The notes: generated by a model from the sequence alone, not told the origin. Counted from the first letter of the stretch, positions 38,479 to 47,674 are shown. The stretch: 64,000 nucleotides of DNA from Lampropedia aestuarii (GCF_004803635.1 NZ_SSWX01000008.1:1-64000), one strand, 5' to 3'. Numbers and translations: made by a program.

Positions 38479-39573
38479 TTGAGTCAACAAACAGATGTTG
38501 TGTCCGAAATTCGCGGACAAGTCGGCTTTATCACCTTGAACCGCCCCAAGGCGCTGAACGCGCTGTCGCTGGGCATGGTGCGCGAGCTCAACCGCATCTT
38601 GCTGGACTGGCGCGATAACGCCCAGGTCCTGGCCATTGCCATCCGCGGTCAAGGCCGCGAAGGCGCTTTTGGGGCGTTTTGTGCTGGTGGCGACATCCGT
38701 TTTCTGCACCAGGCAGGCAGCGATGGCAATCCCCAGCTGGAAGACTTTTTCACCGAAGAGTACGCACTCAACCACCTGACCCACCACTTGGGCAAGCCCT
38801 ATATCGCCTTCATGGATGGCGTGGTGATGGGCGGCGGCATGGGCATCTCGCAAGGCGCGAGCCTGCGCGTGGTGACGGAAAACACCAAAATGGCCATGCC
38901 AGAAACTGCCATCGGCCTGTTTCCCGATGTGGGAGGCGGCTACTTTCTCAGCCGCACACCGGGCCACATGGGCGAGTACCTGGGCCTGACTGGCCAAGTC
39001 TTTCACGCGGCAGACGCCGTCGCCGTACAACTGGCCGATGGCGTAGTGCCTGCTGCGCAATTGCCTGCGCTGTGGGATGGTTTGGCCGGTCAGTTTGACA
39101 GCGGCGCAGCCGTCGAAGCTTTTGTGCGCAAACACTTTGTCGAACACACCTCCGCACTGGCCGCTCAGCGCGGCGAGATTGACCAGGTGTTTGGCCTGGA
39201 ATCGGTCGCAGCCATCATCAACGCACTCGAGAGCCGCAGCGACAGCTGGGCACAAGAGACCGCCAGCCTGTTGCGCAAGCGCTCGCCCCTGATGCTGCAT
39301 GTGGTGCTTGAGCAAATTCGCCGGGGCCGTGGCATGAGCCTGGCAGACGACCTGCGCATGGAGCGCGACCTGGTGCGCCACTGCTTTTATCTGCGTGCTG
39401 AACGGCAAAAAAACAGCGAAACCATCGAAGGCATTCGTGCCTTGGCGGTTGATAAAGACCACCAGCCGCAATGGAAGCCTGCGCGCATTGAAGAGGTCAA
39501 TGCCGATGAAGTCGCGGCATTTTTTGTCAGCCCCTGGCCGGCTGCCTCGCATCCACTGGCTGCCTTGAATTAA
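38479..39573 (+). CDS. Enoyl-CoA hydratase/isomerase family protein, 3-hydroxyisobutyryl-CoA hydrolase type
   Basis: The 364-residue crotonase-fold protein has the oxyanion segments FCAGGDIRFL and GVVMGGGMGISQG, and ETAIGLFPDVGGGYFLSR, a strong sign of the 3-hydroxyisobutyryl-CoA hydrolase subgroup (valine catabolism) rather than ordinary hydratases. A C-terminal extension (LEQIRRGRGMSLADDLRME and on) fits the ECH_2 domain. The start is probably the TTG at 38479, with AGGAG six bases upstream. The frame is open to 38155 through the divergent fimT region, which is not used. No other valine-pathway gene is near. Confidence 0.85.
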   Translation: MSQQTDVVSEIRGQVGFITLNRPKALNALSLGMVRELNRILLDWRDNAQVLAIAIRGQGREGAFGAFCAGGDIRFLHQAGSDGNPQLEDFFTEEYALNHLTHHLGKPYIAFMDGVVMGGGMGISQGASLRVVTENTKMAMPETAIGLFPDVGGGYFLSRTPGHMGEYLGLTGQVFHAADAVAVQLADGVVPAAQLPALWDGLAGQFDSGAAVEAFVRKHFVEHTSALAAQRGEIDQVFGLESVAAIINALESRSDSWAQETASLLRKRSPLMLHVVLEQIRRGRGMSLADDLRMERDLVRHCFYLRAERQKNSETIEGIRALAVDKDHQPQWKPARIEEVNADEVAAFFVSPWPAASHPLAALN

Positions 39574-39702
39574 GAACCCACCGCCAGCGCCGCGCCCATA
39601 GCCTTGGGTGCGGCCCCTTTTTGCGACTTCAAAAGCCGACTGACACCGTTGGCGGTTTCACGATGGCTTTGCCGCTGCACAGCTGCGCTTGAACTGGTGC
39701 GG

Positions 39703-39739
39703 CAAAAAAATACCCCCCGATGCACACAATCGGGGGTAT
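39703..39739 (-). terminator. Rho-independent terminator for the minus-strand transporter operon
   Basis: On the minus strand ATACCCCCGAT pairs with ATCGGGGGGTAT and is followed by TTTTTTT (39703-39709 on the plus strand as A). It lies about 100 bases after the stop of the MHS symporter gene. Confidence 0.8.
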
Positions 39740-39749
39740 CAGCCATCTG

Positions 39750-39773
39750 GAACAGTGGCCAAAGCCACTGTTC
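39750..39773. repeat. Perfect hairpin GAACAGTGGC/GCCACTGTTC
   Basis: Ten-base arms pair perfectly around a CAAA loop. The hairpin lies between the transporter stop and the terminator at 39703-39739. It could assist termination or protect the 3' end of the message. Confidence 0.55.
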
Positions 39774-39842
39774 ACAAGTCAATCGCCTTGCTTGGTACGT
39801 GTTCGCCACAGGCATGGCCGCACGCTCCCTACAACGCAGTGC

Positions 39843-41144
39843 TTAGTTGTCACTGTCTGACGCACTCTTGGCGTAAGCGATAGCGACCAAAGAAATCACC
39901 GCTGTGGCAATGATGTAGCAGGCCACCGGCACCCAAGAACCATCGTAGGTTGTGAGCAGCCAGGTCGCCACCAGTGGTGCAGTACCACCAGCCAGCGCAG
40001 CGCCAATCTGGTAGCCCAAGGTGATGCCGGTATAGCGCACGCGGGTCGAGAAAATTTCCGAGAACAAGGTGCCCAGGACCGCAGTGATCGGAGCCCAGAT
40101 CAGACCCAGGCCAATCACCGTCGCAATCACCAAGGTGGTGGTGGTGCGTTGCTCCAGCAGCATGAAGTACGGGAAGGTAAACAGCCCCATCAGCACCGTG
40201 CCAATCACAAACATGCGTCGACGGCCAATGCTGTCGGACAGGCGGCCCATGATAGGAATCATCGCCGTGGTGACCAGGGTGGCCACCATCACCGCATTGA
40301 GCACCGTGATGCGCTCAAATTTCAACGCGCTGGTGGCGTAGCTGACGATGAAGGTTGAAAAAATATAAAACGGCGCGGTTTCTACAAACTTGATGCCAAC
40401 TGCCACCAGCACCGAGCGCCAGTGGTAGCGCAAGGTCTCCACAATCGGCATTTTGGCCACATTGCCAGTCGCCTTGGCTTTTTTGAATTCAGGCGTTTCA
40501 TCAATGCCTTTGCGAATCCACAAACCCAAAAATACCAGCACCGCGCTCAGCAAAAACGGCACGCGCCAGCCCCAGGACAGGAACTGGTCGTCTGGCAACA
40601 GGCTCATGAGCATCATCGCCAGTGTGGCCATCACCATGCCAATCGTCACGCCCATTTGCGGCACGCTACCAAACAGGCCTTTGCGGTTCTTGGGCGCGTA
40701 TTCATAGGCCAGCAGCAAAGCACCGCCCCACTCACCGCCAATGCCCAGGCCTTGAATCAGGCGCAGGACAATCAGCAAAATCGGCGCCCAAATGCCAATC
40801 GTGTCGTAGCCAGGCAGCAAGCCAATCGCCACCGTCGCACCGCCCATCAGCGACAGCGTCATCACCAGGGTTTTCTTGCGGCCAATCCGATCGCCAATGT
40901 GGGCGAAGATAAAGCCGCCCAGCGGCCGAATGAAAAAGGTCAGCGAGAACGTCAGATACGACAGCATCAAACCCACGACCGGGTCGGTCATCGGGAAAAA
41001 GACTTTGTTAAACACCAGCGCCGCGGTCGTGGCGTATAAAAAGTAGTCAAACCATTCGATGGAGCTGCCCATCAGGCTGGCAGCCAGTACCCGTTTATTG
41101 GTCGCACCTGAAGAAGGTGCTGCAGTGGTCGTGCTTGCAGTCAT
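39843..41144 (-). CDS. MHS-family MFS symporter (organic acid or osmolyte type)
   Basis: The 433-residue protein has 12 predicted membrane helices. MHS signatures are present: SSIEWFDYFLYATTAALVF in helix 1, FFIRPLGGFIFAHIGDRIGRKKTL in the loop after helix 2, and RLIQGLGIGGEWGGALL in helix 4. MHS transporters import organic acids, betaines and related compounds with protons. It is in one operon with the ornithine cyclodeaminase-family gene (39-base gap), so its substrate may be an amino acid or imino acid. No strong ribosome binding site precedes its ATG. Confidence 0.9.
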   Translation of the reverse strand: MTASTTTAAPSSGATNKRVLAASLMGSSIEWFDYFLYATTAALVFNKVFFPMTDPVVGLMLSYLTFSLTFFIRPLGGFIFAHIGDRIGRKKTLVMTLSLMGGATVAIGLLPGYDTIGIWAPILLIVLRLIQGLGIGGEWGGALLLAYEYAPKNRKGLFGSVPQMGVTIGMVMATLAMMLMSLLPDDQFLSWGWRVPFLLSAVLVFLGLWIRKGIDETPEFKKAKATGNVAKMPIVETLRYHWRSVLVAVGIKFVETAPFYIFSTFIVSYATSALKFERITVLNAVMVATLVTTAMIPIMGRLSDSIGRRRMFVIGTVLMGLFTFPYFMLLEQRTTTTLVIATVIGLGLIWAPITAVLGTLFSEIFSTRVRYTGITLGYQIGAALAGGTAPLVATWLLTTYDGSWVPVACYIIATAVISLVAIAYAKSASDSDN

Positions 41145-41183
41145 GCTAGAGAGAGGTCAAGGGTTAAAGGAAAGAATACGCAA

Positions 41184-42119
41184 TCAAGTGACGGGGCTGT
41201 TTTGCAGCAGTTGGCGTGCCAGGCGGCAAGCAGCCAAGTCCCAAGCGGCGGTGCCGACGCTTTTGAATACGATGGGGCGTGTGTGATCAGCGGCCTGGTC
41301 CAAGGCGCTGGCCAGACTGCGCACCTGGGCCCAATCAACGCCGGCCTGTATCAGGTCGCCCGCTTCATGTGGCGCGCCGACGATGTCGTCGGCATACAGC
41401 ACACTGCCAGCCAGGGTGTTCGGGCCAATTTCGGCCATTTCTGGGCGGAATGCGCCCACGCCAATCACCAAACGGCCAGCCAGGGCTGGCAAGTCGTAAA
41501 TAGCCTGCAAGCTGGTGGTCACGGTGATGACTGCATCCATGGTGTCAGGCAGCGTTTGGTCCACTGCCAGCAATTGCAGGGGCAGCTGGGCGTGCTCGGC
41601 GCAGAACGCCTGGGCCTCGGCCAGCTCACGCGCTTTGATGTGCACGGTGCAGCCTGGGTAGCAGTCGGCCAGCGCCTGCAGGTGGTAGCGCGCCTGTGTG
41701 CCCGTGCCGTACAACAACACATCGCGCACCTGGCTGGGACCGAGCGTGCGCAGGCCCAGCATCGACACGGCCGCTGTGCGGCGACCCGTGACTTCAGGGC
41801 CATCGAGCACAAACAGCGGAATGCCGGTGACCGAATCAAATGCAGTGACCAAGCCGTGAATCGCTGGCAAGGCCCGTGCCGAATTGGCCGGTTGCACGGT
41901 GATCAATTTGTGAGCAACGAGGTCTGCAGCAACGGCAGGCATGCTCAGCAAGACCGCGCTGTCGAACGGCACAACCATGCGCTCAGGGCTGTGGATGGCA
42001 CCGGCTTCATAGTCGCGCATGGTCTGCGCCAATGCATCGATCAAGGCTGGAAAAGGCAGCAGGGCGGCGGTTTGTGCTGCGCTATAGACCTGCAATGGGG
42101 CGGTTAATGAGGCGGCCAT
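41184..42119 (-). CDS. Ornithine cyclodeaminase/mu-crystallin family enzyme
   Basis: The ATG at 42119 has GGAG about seven bases upstream and gives 311 residues. The family fold shows PAVAADLVAHKLITVQPAN, the NAD(P)-binding LYGTGTQARYHLQAL (about residue 125) and VIGVGAFRPEMAEIG near 220. The family includes ornithine cyclodeaminase, alanine dehydrogenase-like enzymes and delta-1-pyrroline-2-carboxylate reductase (LhpI). Closeness to putA makes the pyrroline-2-carboxylate reductase role attractive, since it yields L-proline for PutA, but this is inference. It leads an operon with an MHS symporter, divergent from a GntR gene. Confidence 0.88.
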   Translation of the reverse strand: MAASLTAPLQVYSAAQTAALLPFPALIDALAQTMRDYEAGAIHSPERMVVPFDSAVLLSMPAVAADLVAHKLITVQPANSARALPAIHGLVTAFDSVTGIPLFVLDGPEVTGRRTAAVSMLGLRTLGPSQVRDVLLYGTGTQARYHLQALADCYPGCTVHIKARELAEAQAFCAEHAQLPLQLLAVDQTLPDTMDAVITVTTSLQAIYDLPALAGRLVIGVGAFRPEMAEIGPNTLAGSVLYADDIVGAPHEAGDLIQAGVDWAQVRSLASALDQAADHTRPIVFKSVGTAAWDLAACRLARQLLQNSPVT

Positions 42120-42149
42120 CGTCATACTCCGTTCTAAAAGTGTGTTTTC

Positions 42150-42433
42150 GGTTCTTTTTCGAACCAAAATCTCTCATCAATGGGAGAAAAGGCAAATTAC
42201 ATGCCAACAAAATGCAAAAAGTTTCGCTTTATAACCAATTTTGGTTTTAAAAATTTACCAAAATGGTGCTTTTGAAGAAAAACCAAGGGTAAACACCGAC
42301 CCCATTTGGTGCATTTCGCAAAACGGCCGCCACAAAAGTGACTTTGGTTTGCTGGAAAGACCAATTGCTTTCTTTATTGTTATTGCTTGGGCCACAATTG
42401 GGTGGTCACACGCCCTTTCCACACGCAAAAACT
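42150..42433. promoter_or_regulatory. Divergent control region with ACCA/TGGT palindromes
   Basis: The region between the ornithine cyclodeaminase-like gene and the GntR gene is AT-rich. It holds ACCAA-TT-TTGGT (42234-42245), ACCA-AAA-TGGT (42257-42267) and an overlapping inverted repeat TTTTGGT/ACCAAAA (42239-42245 and 42257-42263). GGTTC/GAACC lies at 42150-42165. FadR-group GntR regulators bind TGGT/ACCA inverted repeats, so these are candidate operators for the adjacent regulator. Confidence 0.5.
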
Positions 42434-43174
42434 ATGACCACGGAGATGTCAACCGACGCCAATGGCGTCTTTCGCCCTAAACAGGTCTACGAGCAAGTGG
42501 CCGATGAAATTCGGCGCGCGATTGACGAAGGCACGCTGGCCTTGGGCAGTCGGCTGCCGGCCGAGCGCGAGTTGGCCAAGCGCTTCAATGTCAGCCGCCC
42601 AGCGGTGCGCGAAGCCATTGGTGCCCTGCAAAACGAAGGCCTGATTGCGACCCGGCAAGGCTCAGGCTCGTATGTCACCGCGCCCCAGTGGCAGATTGCG
42701 CCAGAAGGCCAGGCCGAGTTTGGCGCCCACCCTGCCGATATGAGCCCCGTGGCCATTTTGGAGGTGCGCATGATGATTGAGCCAGCCATCATCCAACTGG
42801 CTTGCCGCCACCCAGCCAGAGACCTGCAGGCCGAGCGCTACCTGGAGCAAATGGCCGGTATCCGTGACATCAACGACCCACAGCAGCAGCTGCTGTGGAG
42901 CGATACCGACCGGCTGTTTCACCGCCAAATCGCCTACATGAGCCGGGACTTGCTGGTGATGAAGCTGGCCGATGAAATCGCCCAAAGCATGGACCAGCCG
43001 CTGTGGAAACGCTTGCGCGATGACGGCATATACGAGCCCAAGCGCATCCAGCTGTATGTGGCCGAGCACACGCTGATTTACGACTCGGTGGTGCAAGGCG
43101 ATGCAGAAGCGGCGAGCTTTTATGTGCGCAAACACCTGGAGCGTGTGCGCGCTGATATTGCGCCAAGCGATTAA
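42434..43174 (+). CDS. GntR-family regulator, FadR subgroup
   Basis: The 246-residue protein has the GntR winged helix (YEQVADEIRRAIDEGTLALGSRLPAERELAKRFNVSRPAVREAI region, about residues 14-60 by span) and a C-terminal FCD helical domain with DTDRLFHRQIAYMS. FCD domains bind a metal and a carboxylic acid effector. The start is uncertain: ATG 42434 has no ribosome binding site, while GGAG abuts an ATG at 42446. It is divergent from the cyclodeaminase-like/symporter operon and probably controls it. Confidence 0.9.
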   Translation: MTTEMSTDANGVFRPKQVYEQVADEIRRAIDEGTLALGSRLPAERELAKRFNVSRPAVREAIGALQNEGLIATRQGSGSYVTAPQWQIAPEGQAEFGAHPADMSPVAILEVRMMIEPAIIQLACRHPARDLQAERYLEQMAGIRDINDPQQQLLWSDTDRLFHRQIAYMSRDLLVMKLADEIAQSMDQPLWKRLRDDGIYEPKRIQLYVAEHTLIYDSVVQGDAEAASFYVRKHLERVRADIAPSD

Positions 43175-43182
43175 GCGCCTGT

Positions 43183-43202
43183 TGCAGGTGCTCACACCTG
43201 CA
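43183..43202. terminator. Hairpin between convergent GntR and Lrp genes
   Basis: TGCAGGTG (43183-43190) pairs perfectly with CACCTGCA (43195-43202) around a CTCA loop, which contains the Lrp-gene stop (43192-43194). The genes are 17 bases apart and convergent; the hairpin could end both transcripts, although no T run is present. Confidence 0.45.
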
Positions 43203-43674
43203 CAAACAGTTTGCTGGAGCTTTTGACCTCATCCATCACCGCGTAAGTGCGGGTCTCTCGCACGCCGGGCAGGCTCCACAACACGCGCGAAGCAAAGTCG
43301 CGGTAGGCATCCATATCGGCCACGCGCGTTTTGACCAGGTAATCAAAGCCGCCCGCGACCATATGGCATTCGAGCACCTGCGGATGCGCTTGAATCGCCG
43401 CATTGAAGGACTCAAACACATGCGGCGTCGTGCGGTCCAGCAACACCTCGACAAACACCAGCATGCCAATGCCCAGAAGGCGCGGGTTCAGGCGCGCTTC
43501 ATAACCCAAAATATATTGCTCACGCGTTAAACGCTGCACGCGCGCCAGCGCGGCCGTGGGTGAGAGCGCGACCTCTTCGGCCAATTTCAGATTGGAAATG
43601 CGACCATCGTCTTGCAAAGTGCGCAAAATGCGGCGGTCGGTACGGTCTAACGGGTGGACAGAGTCAGAGTGCAT
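43192..43674 (-). CDS. putR: Lrp/AsnC-family regulator of proline catabolism (PutR-like)
   Basis: The 160-residue protein has the Lrp helix-turn-helix (LDRTDRRILRTLQDDGRISNLKLAEEVALSPTAALARV, residues 9-46 by span) and the RAM effector domain with VLECHMVAGGFDYLVKTRVADM. The ATG at 43674 is preferred over an upstream GTG at 43713. The gene is divergent from putA, the arrangement used by PutR/BkdR-type activators that turn on proline degradation when proline is present. Two inverted repeats lie between the genes. Symbol is by context. Confidence 0.85.
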   Translation of the reverse strand: MHSDSVHPLDRTDRRILRTLQDDGRISNLKLAEEVALSPTAALARVQRLTREQYILGYEARLNPRLLGIGMLVFVEVLLDRTTPHVFESFNAAIQAHPQVLECHMVAGGFDYLVKTRVADMDAYRDFASRVLWSLPGVRETRTYAVMDEVKSSSKLFVQV

Positions 43675-43719
43675 GGCAGGACGAGGTGCTGATGGGCAGG
43701 TTTGGTCGAGCACAGAGCG

Positions 43720-43771
43720 TTTTTGAGCAATTCCTCAAAAATACCATTTTTTTAGTTTTAAACACTAAAAA
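43720..43771. promoter_or_regulatory. Two inverted repeats in the putR-putA control region
   Basis: TTTTTGAG (43720-43727) pairs with CTCAAAAA (43734-43741), and TTTTTAGT (43749-43756) pairs with ACTAAAAA (43764-43771). The two centres are about 29.5 bases apart, close to three helical turns, as expected for neighbouring Lrp-type dimers on one DNA face. The repeats lie in a strongly AT-rich stretch before putA. Confidence 0.55.
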
Positions 43772-43852
43772 TTTGCGCATAAACGAAACAAAAAATTATT
43801 TAAAACGGAGATTATTGCGCACATTCACCAACCACTTTTTTTATTTGCTTGT

Positions 43853-46800
43853 ATGTGCCCTACCCCTGTGTCTGCATCCAACCCTTTTGCCGACTTCATC
43901 CAGCCTGCAGGCCTGGGGAATGCGCGCTTGCGCACTGCCATTACGCAGGCCTGGCGCCAGCCTGAGCCTGAGGCCGTCGCCCTGGTCACCCAAGGCGCAC
44001 GCCTGCCAGCCGATGTCGCGCAAGCCAGCAGCCGCTTGGCCAGCCGCCTGGCACAGACCCTGCGCGAGCGCAAAAGCCAAGGCGGGCGGGCGGGCCTGGT
44101 GCAAAGCCTGCTGCAGGAATACGCTCTGTCGTCCCAAGAAGGCGTGGCGCTGATGTGCCTGGCCGAAGCGCTGCTGCGCATCCCCGATGTGGCCACACGC
44201 GACGCCCTGATCCGTGACAAAGTCGCCAATGGCCAGTGGGCCGCCCACCTGGGCCATAGCCGCTCAATGTTTGTCAACGCCGCCACCTGGGGCCTGCTGA
44301 TCACTGGCAAGCTGGTGGGCACACACAGCGAAACCGGCTTGTCGTCGGCCTTGGGCCGCTTGATCAATGTGGGCGGTGAGCCCTTGATTCGCAAAAGCGT
44401 CGACATGGCCATGCGCATGATGGGCGAGCAGTTCGTCACTGGCGAGACCATTGCGCAAGCGCTCGCCAACGGCCAAACCCATGAAGCCCAAGGCTTTCGT
44501 TATTCGTATGACATGCTGGGCGAAGCGGCTGTGAACGCCCGCGATGCTGAGCGTTATCTGCGTGACTATGAGCAGGCCATCCATGCGATTGGCAAAGCCT
44601 CCAATGGGCGCGGCGTGTACGAGGGGCCGGGCATCTCCATCAAGCTCTCGGCCTTGCACCCACGCTACAGCCGTGCCCAGTACGACCGCGTCATGGCCGA
44701 GCTGTATGTAGTGCTGGTGCGCCTGTGTGCGCTGGCCAAGCGCTACGACATTGGCCTGAACATCGATGCCGAAGAGGCCGACCGTCTGGAGATCTCGCTG
44801 GACCTGCTGGAGCAGCTCGCATTTGAGCCGCAACTGCAAGGCTGGCAAGGCCTGGGCTTTGTGATCCAGGCCTACCAAAAACGCTGCCCTTACGTGATCG
44901 ACTATCTGGTGGACTTGGCCCAGCGCAGCCAGCGCCGCCTGATGGTGCGGCTGGTCAAAGGCGCCTACTGGGACTCGGAGATCAAACGCGCCCAAGTCGA
45001 TGGCCAGGCCGACTACCCGGTCTACACCCGCAAAGCCTATACCGACGCCTCCTACCTGCATTGCGCACGCAAGCTGCTGGCCGAGCCCCAGGCAATTTAC
45101 CCGCAGTTTGCCACCCACAACGCGCACTCGGTCGCCGCTATTTACACCTTGGCAGATCCAGCCAGCTACTACCCAGGCCAGTATGAATTCCAGTGCCTGC
45201 ACGGCATGGGCGAGCCCTTGTACGAGCAAGTCGTAGGTGCTGCCACCGCTGGCAAACTGGGCAGACCTTGCCGCATTTACGCCCCGGTCGGCACACACGA
45301 AACCTTGCTGGCCTATCTGGTGCGGCGCTTGCTGGAAAACGGCGCGAACACCTCGTTTGTCAACCGCATAGCCGATACCCGCATTCCGATTGCCGAGCTG
45401 GTGCAAGACCCGATCACCACCATCGATGCCTACACCCAACAAGAAGGCACACAAGGCCTGCCCCACCCAGCCATTGCCCTGCCACGCCAGCTGTATGGCC
45501 AGGCACGCCTGAATTCAAAGGGCCTGGATTTGAGCGACGAGCTGGCCCTGGAGCGCTTGCACCACAGCCTGAGCAGCCGCGCCACGGAGATGCTGCTGGC
45601 CGAGCCCATGCTGGCAGAAGGCATGCACACAGACACGCAGCAAGCGCCACACCCCATCGTGAACCCAGCGAACCACCAGGACATCGTCGGCCATAGCCGC
45701 GATGCGACGCAGGCTGAAGTGGGCTATGCGTTGGCAGCCGCCCAAGCCGAGGCTGCCGCTTGGGCGAGCACACCGGCAGCAGAGCGCGCAGCCATGCTGC
45801 AGCGCGCTGCCGACGCGCTGGAAGCAGACATGCCAGGCCTGATGGCCATCTTGATGCGCGAAGCAGGTAAAACCGCCTCCAACGCGATTGCCGAAGTGCG
45901 CGAAGCGGTGGACTTTTTGCGCTATTACGCGCTGCAAGTGCACAACCAGTGGGATGCAAGCACCCATGTACCGCTGGGGCCTGTGGTCTGTATCAGCCCC
46001 TGGAACTTCCCATTGGCGATTTTTCTGGGCCAAATTTCAGCGGCACTGGCAGCCGGCAACGTAGTCCTGGCCAAGCCTGCCGAGCAAACGCCGTTGATTG
46101 CAGCGCAAGGCGTGCGCGCCTTGTGGGCCGCAGGCGTGCCCCGTGCGGCGCTGCAACTGCTGCCCGGTGATGGCGCCAGCGTAGGCGCGCAACTGGTCGC
46201 TGATGCGCGCGTGCAAGGCGTGTTGTTCACCGGCTCGACCGAAGTTGCGCGCCTGCTGCAACGCAATCTGGCCGAACGCACTGGCGCACATGGCCGCGCC
46301 ATCCCGCTGATTGCCGAGACCGGTGGGCAAAACGCGATGCTGGTTGACTCATCGGCCCTGCTGGAGCAGGTCGCAGGCGATGTACTCAACTCGGCGTTTG
46401 ACAGCGCCGGCCAACGTTGCTCGGCCTTGCGCGTGTTGTGCGTACAAGACGATGTGGCCGACCGCCTGCTGGAGATGCTGCTGGGCGCAATGGACGAGTT
46501 GCGCGTGGGCAACCCTGCCGCGCTGGCCTGCGACGTCGGCCCGGTGATCGACCAGGACGCACAAGCGGTGATCGAGCAACATATCGCCAACATGCGCAGC
46601 CAGGGCCGCAAAGTCCACCGTGCCCACCGCGTGGCCAAAGGCGAGGCCGCACCACTGGCCCAAGGCACTTATGTGTTGCCAACGGTGATCGAGATCGCCA
46701 ACATCCACGAATTACAGCGCGAAGTGTTTGGCCCGGTCGTGCATTTCTTGCGCTACCGCCGCGAAGACTTGCCTGGCCTCATGGCACAAATCAACGGCAC

Positions 46801-47674
46801 AGGCTACGGCCTGACGATGGGCTTGCACACCCGCATTGACGAAACCATCGCCCAAGTCACCGCCGCCGCGCACGCAGGCAACCTCTACGTCAACCGCAAT
46901 ATGGTCGGCGCCGTGGTGGGCGTGCAACCGTTTGGTGGTGAGGGCCTGTCTGGCACCGGCCCCAAAGCCGGTGGCCCGCTGTACCTGTACCGCCTGCTTG
47001 CCCAGGCACCGGCGCAGGTGCTGCGCGCAGCGGCCGCGCACACGGCAGCAGCTCCGGCCACACCACCAGTGCCAGCCGTTGCAGCGACCAAGCAGCCAGC
47101 ATCAGAAGCCTTCAAGGCCTTGTTGGCTTGGGCACTGCAGCGCGGTGCAGGACAGCCCCAGCAGACTGCAGCCACTGACTGGCAGGCATGGCACAACACC
47201 TTGCCCACCACCTGGCAACACGCATTGACAGGCCCGACAGGAGAAAACAACCTCTACCGCTGGCTGCCGCGTGAGCGCGTGCTGTGCTTGGCAGAGCAAG
47301 AGGCGGATCTGTTGGCCCAACTCGCAGCCGTGCTGCTGGTGGGCAGCAAAGCAGTCTGGCCAGCGCAATGGCAAGCGCTGTGGCACAACTTGCCTGCCGC
47401 AGTGCAGGCTCAGGTGGTGCTGGCACAAGCCTGGCAAGGGCCTGAGGTGCAGATTGATTTGGCGCTGTTGCATGGCAAACAGCAAGATCTGCTGGCCGTG
47501 CAGCGCCAGCTGGCGCAGCGCCCAGGCGCCATTGTGGCGGTCGAGTTCTGGGATATTGACGCAGCCGCCAACAAGCCATGGACACCCCCATTCGAGCGAT
47601 TGGTGGTGGAGCGTGCGCTGAGCGTGAATACGGCAGCGGCTGGGGGCAATGCGTCGTTGATGGCGATGGCGTAA
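43853..47674 (+). CDS. putA: Bifunctional proline dehydrogenase / L-glutamate gamma-semialdehyde dehydrogenase
   Basis: PutA oxidises proline to pyrroline-5-carboxylate with FAD, then to glutamate with NAD. The 1273-residue chain has an alpha-helical N terminus, the proline dehydrogenase barrel (YEGPGISIKLSALHPRY near 260, LMVRLVKGAYWD near 365), and the aldehyde dehydrogenase domain (PWNFPLAIFLGQ near 725, ETGGQNAM, and the cysteine in AFDSAGQRCSALRVL near 860). A further C-terminal region follows, and channelling can be expected. The N-terminal ribbon-helix-helix repressor domain of E. coli PutA is absent. No clear ribosome binding site precedes the ATG. Confidence 0.95.
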   Translation: MCPTPVSASNPFADFIQPAGLGNARLRTAITQAWRQPEPEAVALVTQGARLPADVAQASSRLASRLAQTLRERKSQGGRAGLVQSLLQEYALSSQEGVALMCLAEALLRIPDVATRDALIRDKVANGQWAAHLGHSRSMFVNAATWGLLITGKLVGTHSETGLSSALGRLINVGGEPLIRKSVDMAMRMMGEQFVTGETIAQALANGQTHEAQGFRYSYDMLGEAAVNARDAERYLRDYEQAIHAIGKASNGRGVYEGPGISIKLSALHPRYSRAQYDRVMAELYVVLVRLCALAKRYDIGLNIDAEEADRLEISLDLLEQLAFEPQLQGWQGLGFVIQAYQKRCPYVIDYLVDLAQRSQRRLMVRLVKGAYWDSEIKRAQVDGQADYPVYTRKAYTDASYLHCARKLLAEPQAIYPQFATHNAHSVAAIYTLADPASYYPGQYEFQCLHGMGEPLYEQVVGAATAGKLGRPCRIYAPVGTHETLLAYLVRRLLENGANTSFVNRIADTRIPIAELVQDPITTIDAYTQQEGTQGLPHPAIALPRQLYGQARLNSKGLDLSDELALERLHHSLSSRATEMLLAEPMLAEGMHTDTQQAPHPIVNPANHQDIVGHSRDATQAEVGYALAAAQAEAAAWASTPAAERAAMLQRAADALEADMPGLMAILMREAGKTASNAIAEVREAVDFLRYYALQVHNQWDASTHVPLGPVVCISPWNFPLAIFLGQISAALAAGNVVLAKPAEQTPLIAAQGVRALWAAGVPRAALQLLPGDGASVGAQLVADARVQGVLFTGSTEVARLLQRNLAERTGAHGRAIPLIAETGGQNAMLVDSSALLEQVAGDVLNSAFDSAGQRCSALRVLCVQDDVADRLLEMLLGAMDELRVGNPAALACDVGPVIDQDAQAVIEQHIANMRSQGRKVHRAHRVAKGEAAPLAQGTYVLPTVIEIANIHELQREVFGPVVHFLRYRREDLPGLMAQINGTGYGLTMGLHTRIDETIAQVTAAAHAGNLYVNRNMVGAVVGVQPFGGEGLSGTGPKAGGPLYLYRLLAQAPAQVLRAAAAHTAAAPATPPVPAVAATKQPASEAFKALLAWALQRGAGQPQQTAATDWQAWHNTLPTTWQHALTGPTGENNLYRWLPRERVLCLAEQEADLLAQLAAVLLVGSKAVWPAQWQALWHNLPAAVQAQVVLAQAWQGPEVQIDLALLHGKQQDLLAVQRQLAQRPGAIVAVEFWDIDAAANKPWTPPFERLVVERALSVNTAAAGGNASLMAMA

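Noticed and set aside
43853-47674. Trifunctional PutA with autoregulation
   Set aside because: The N-terminal ribbon-helix-helix domain is absent; the chain starts close to the alpha-helical region before the dehydrogenase barrel.
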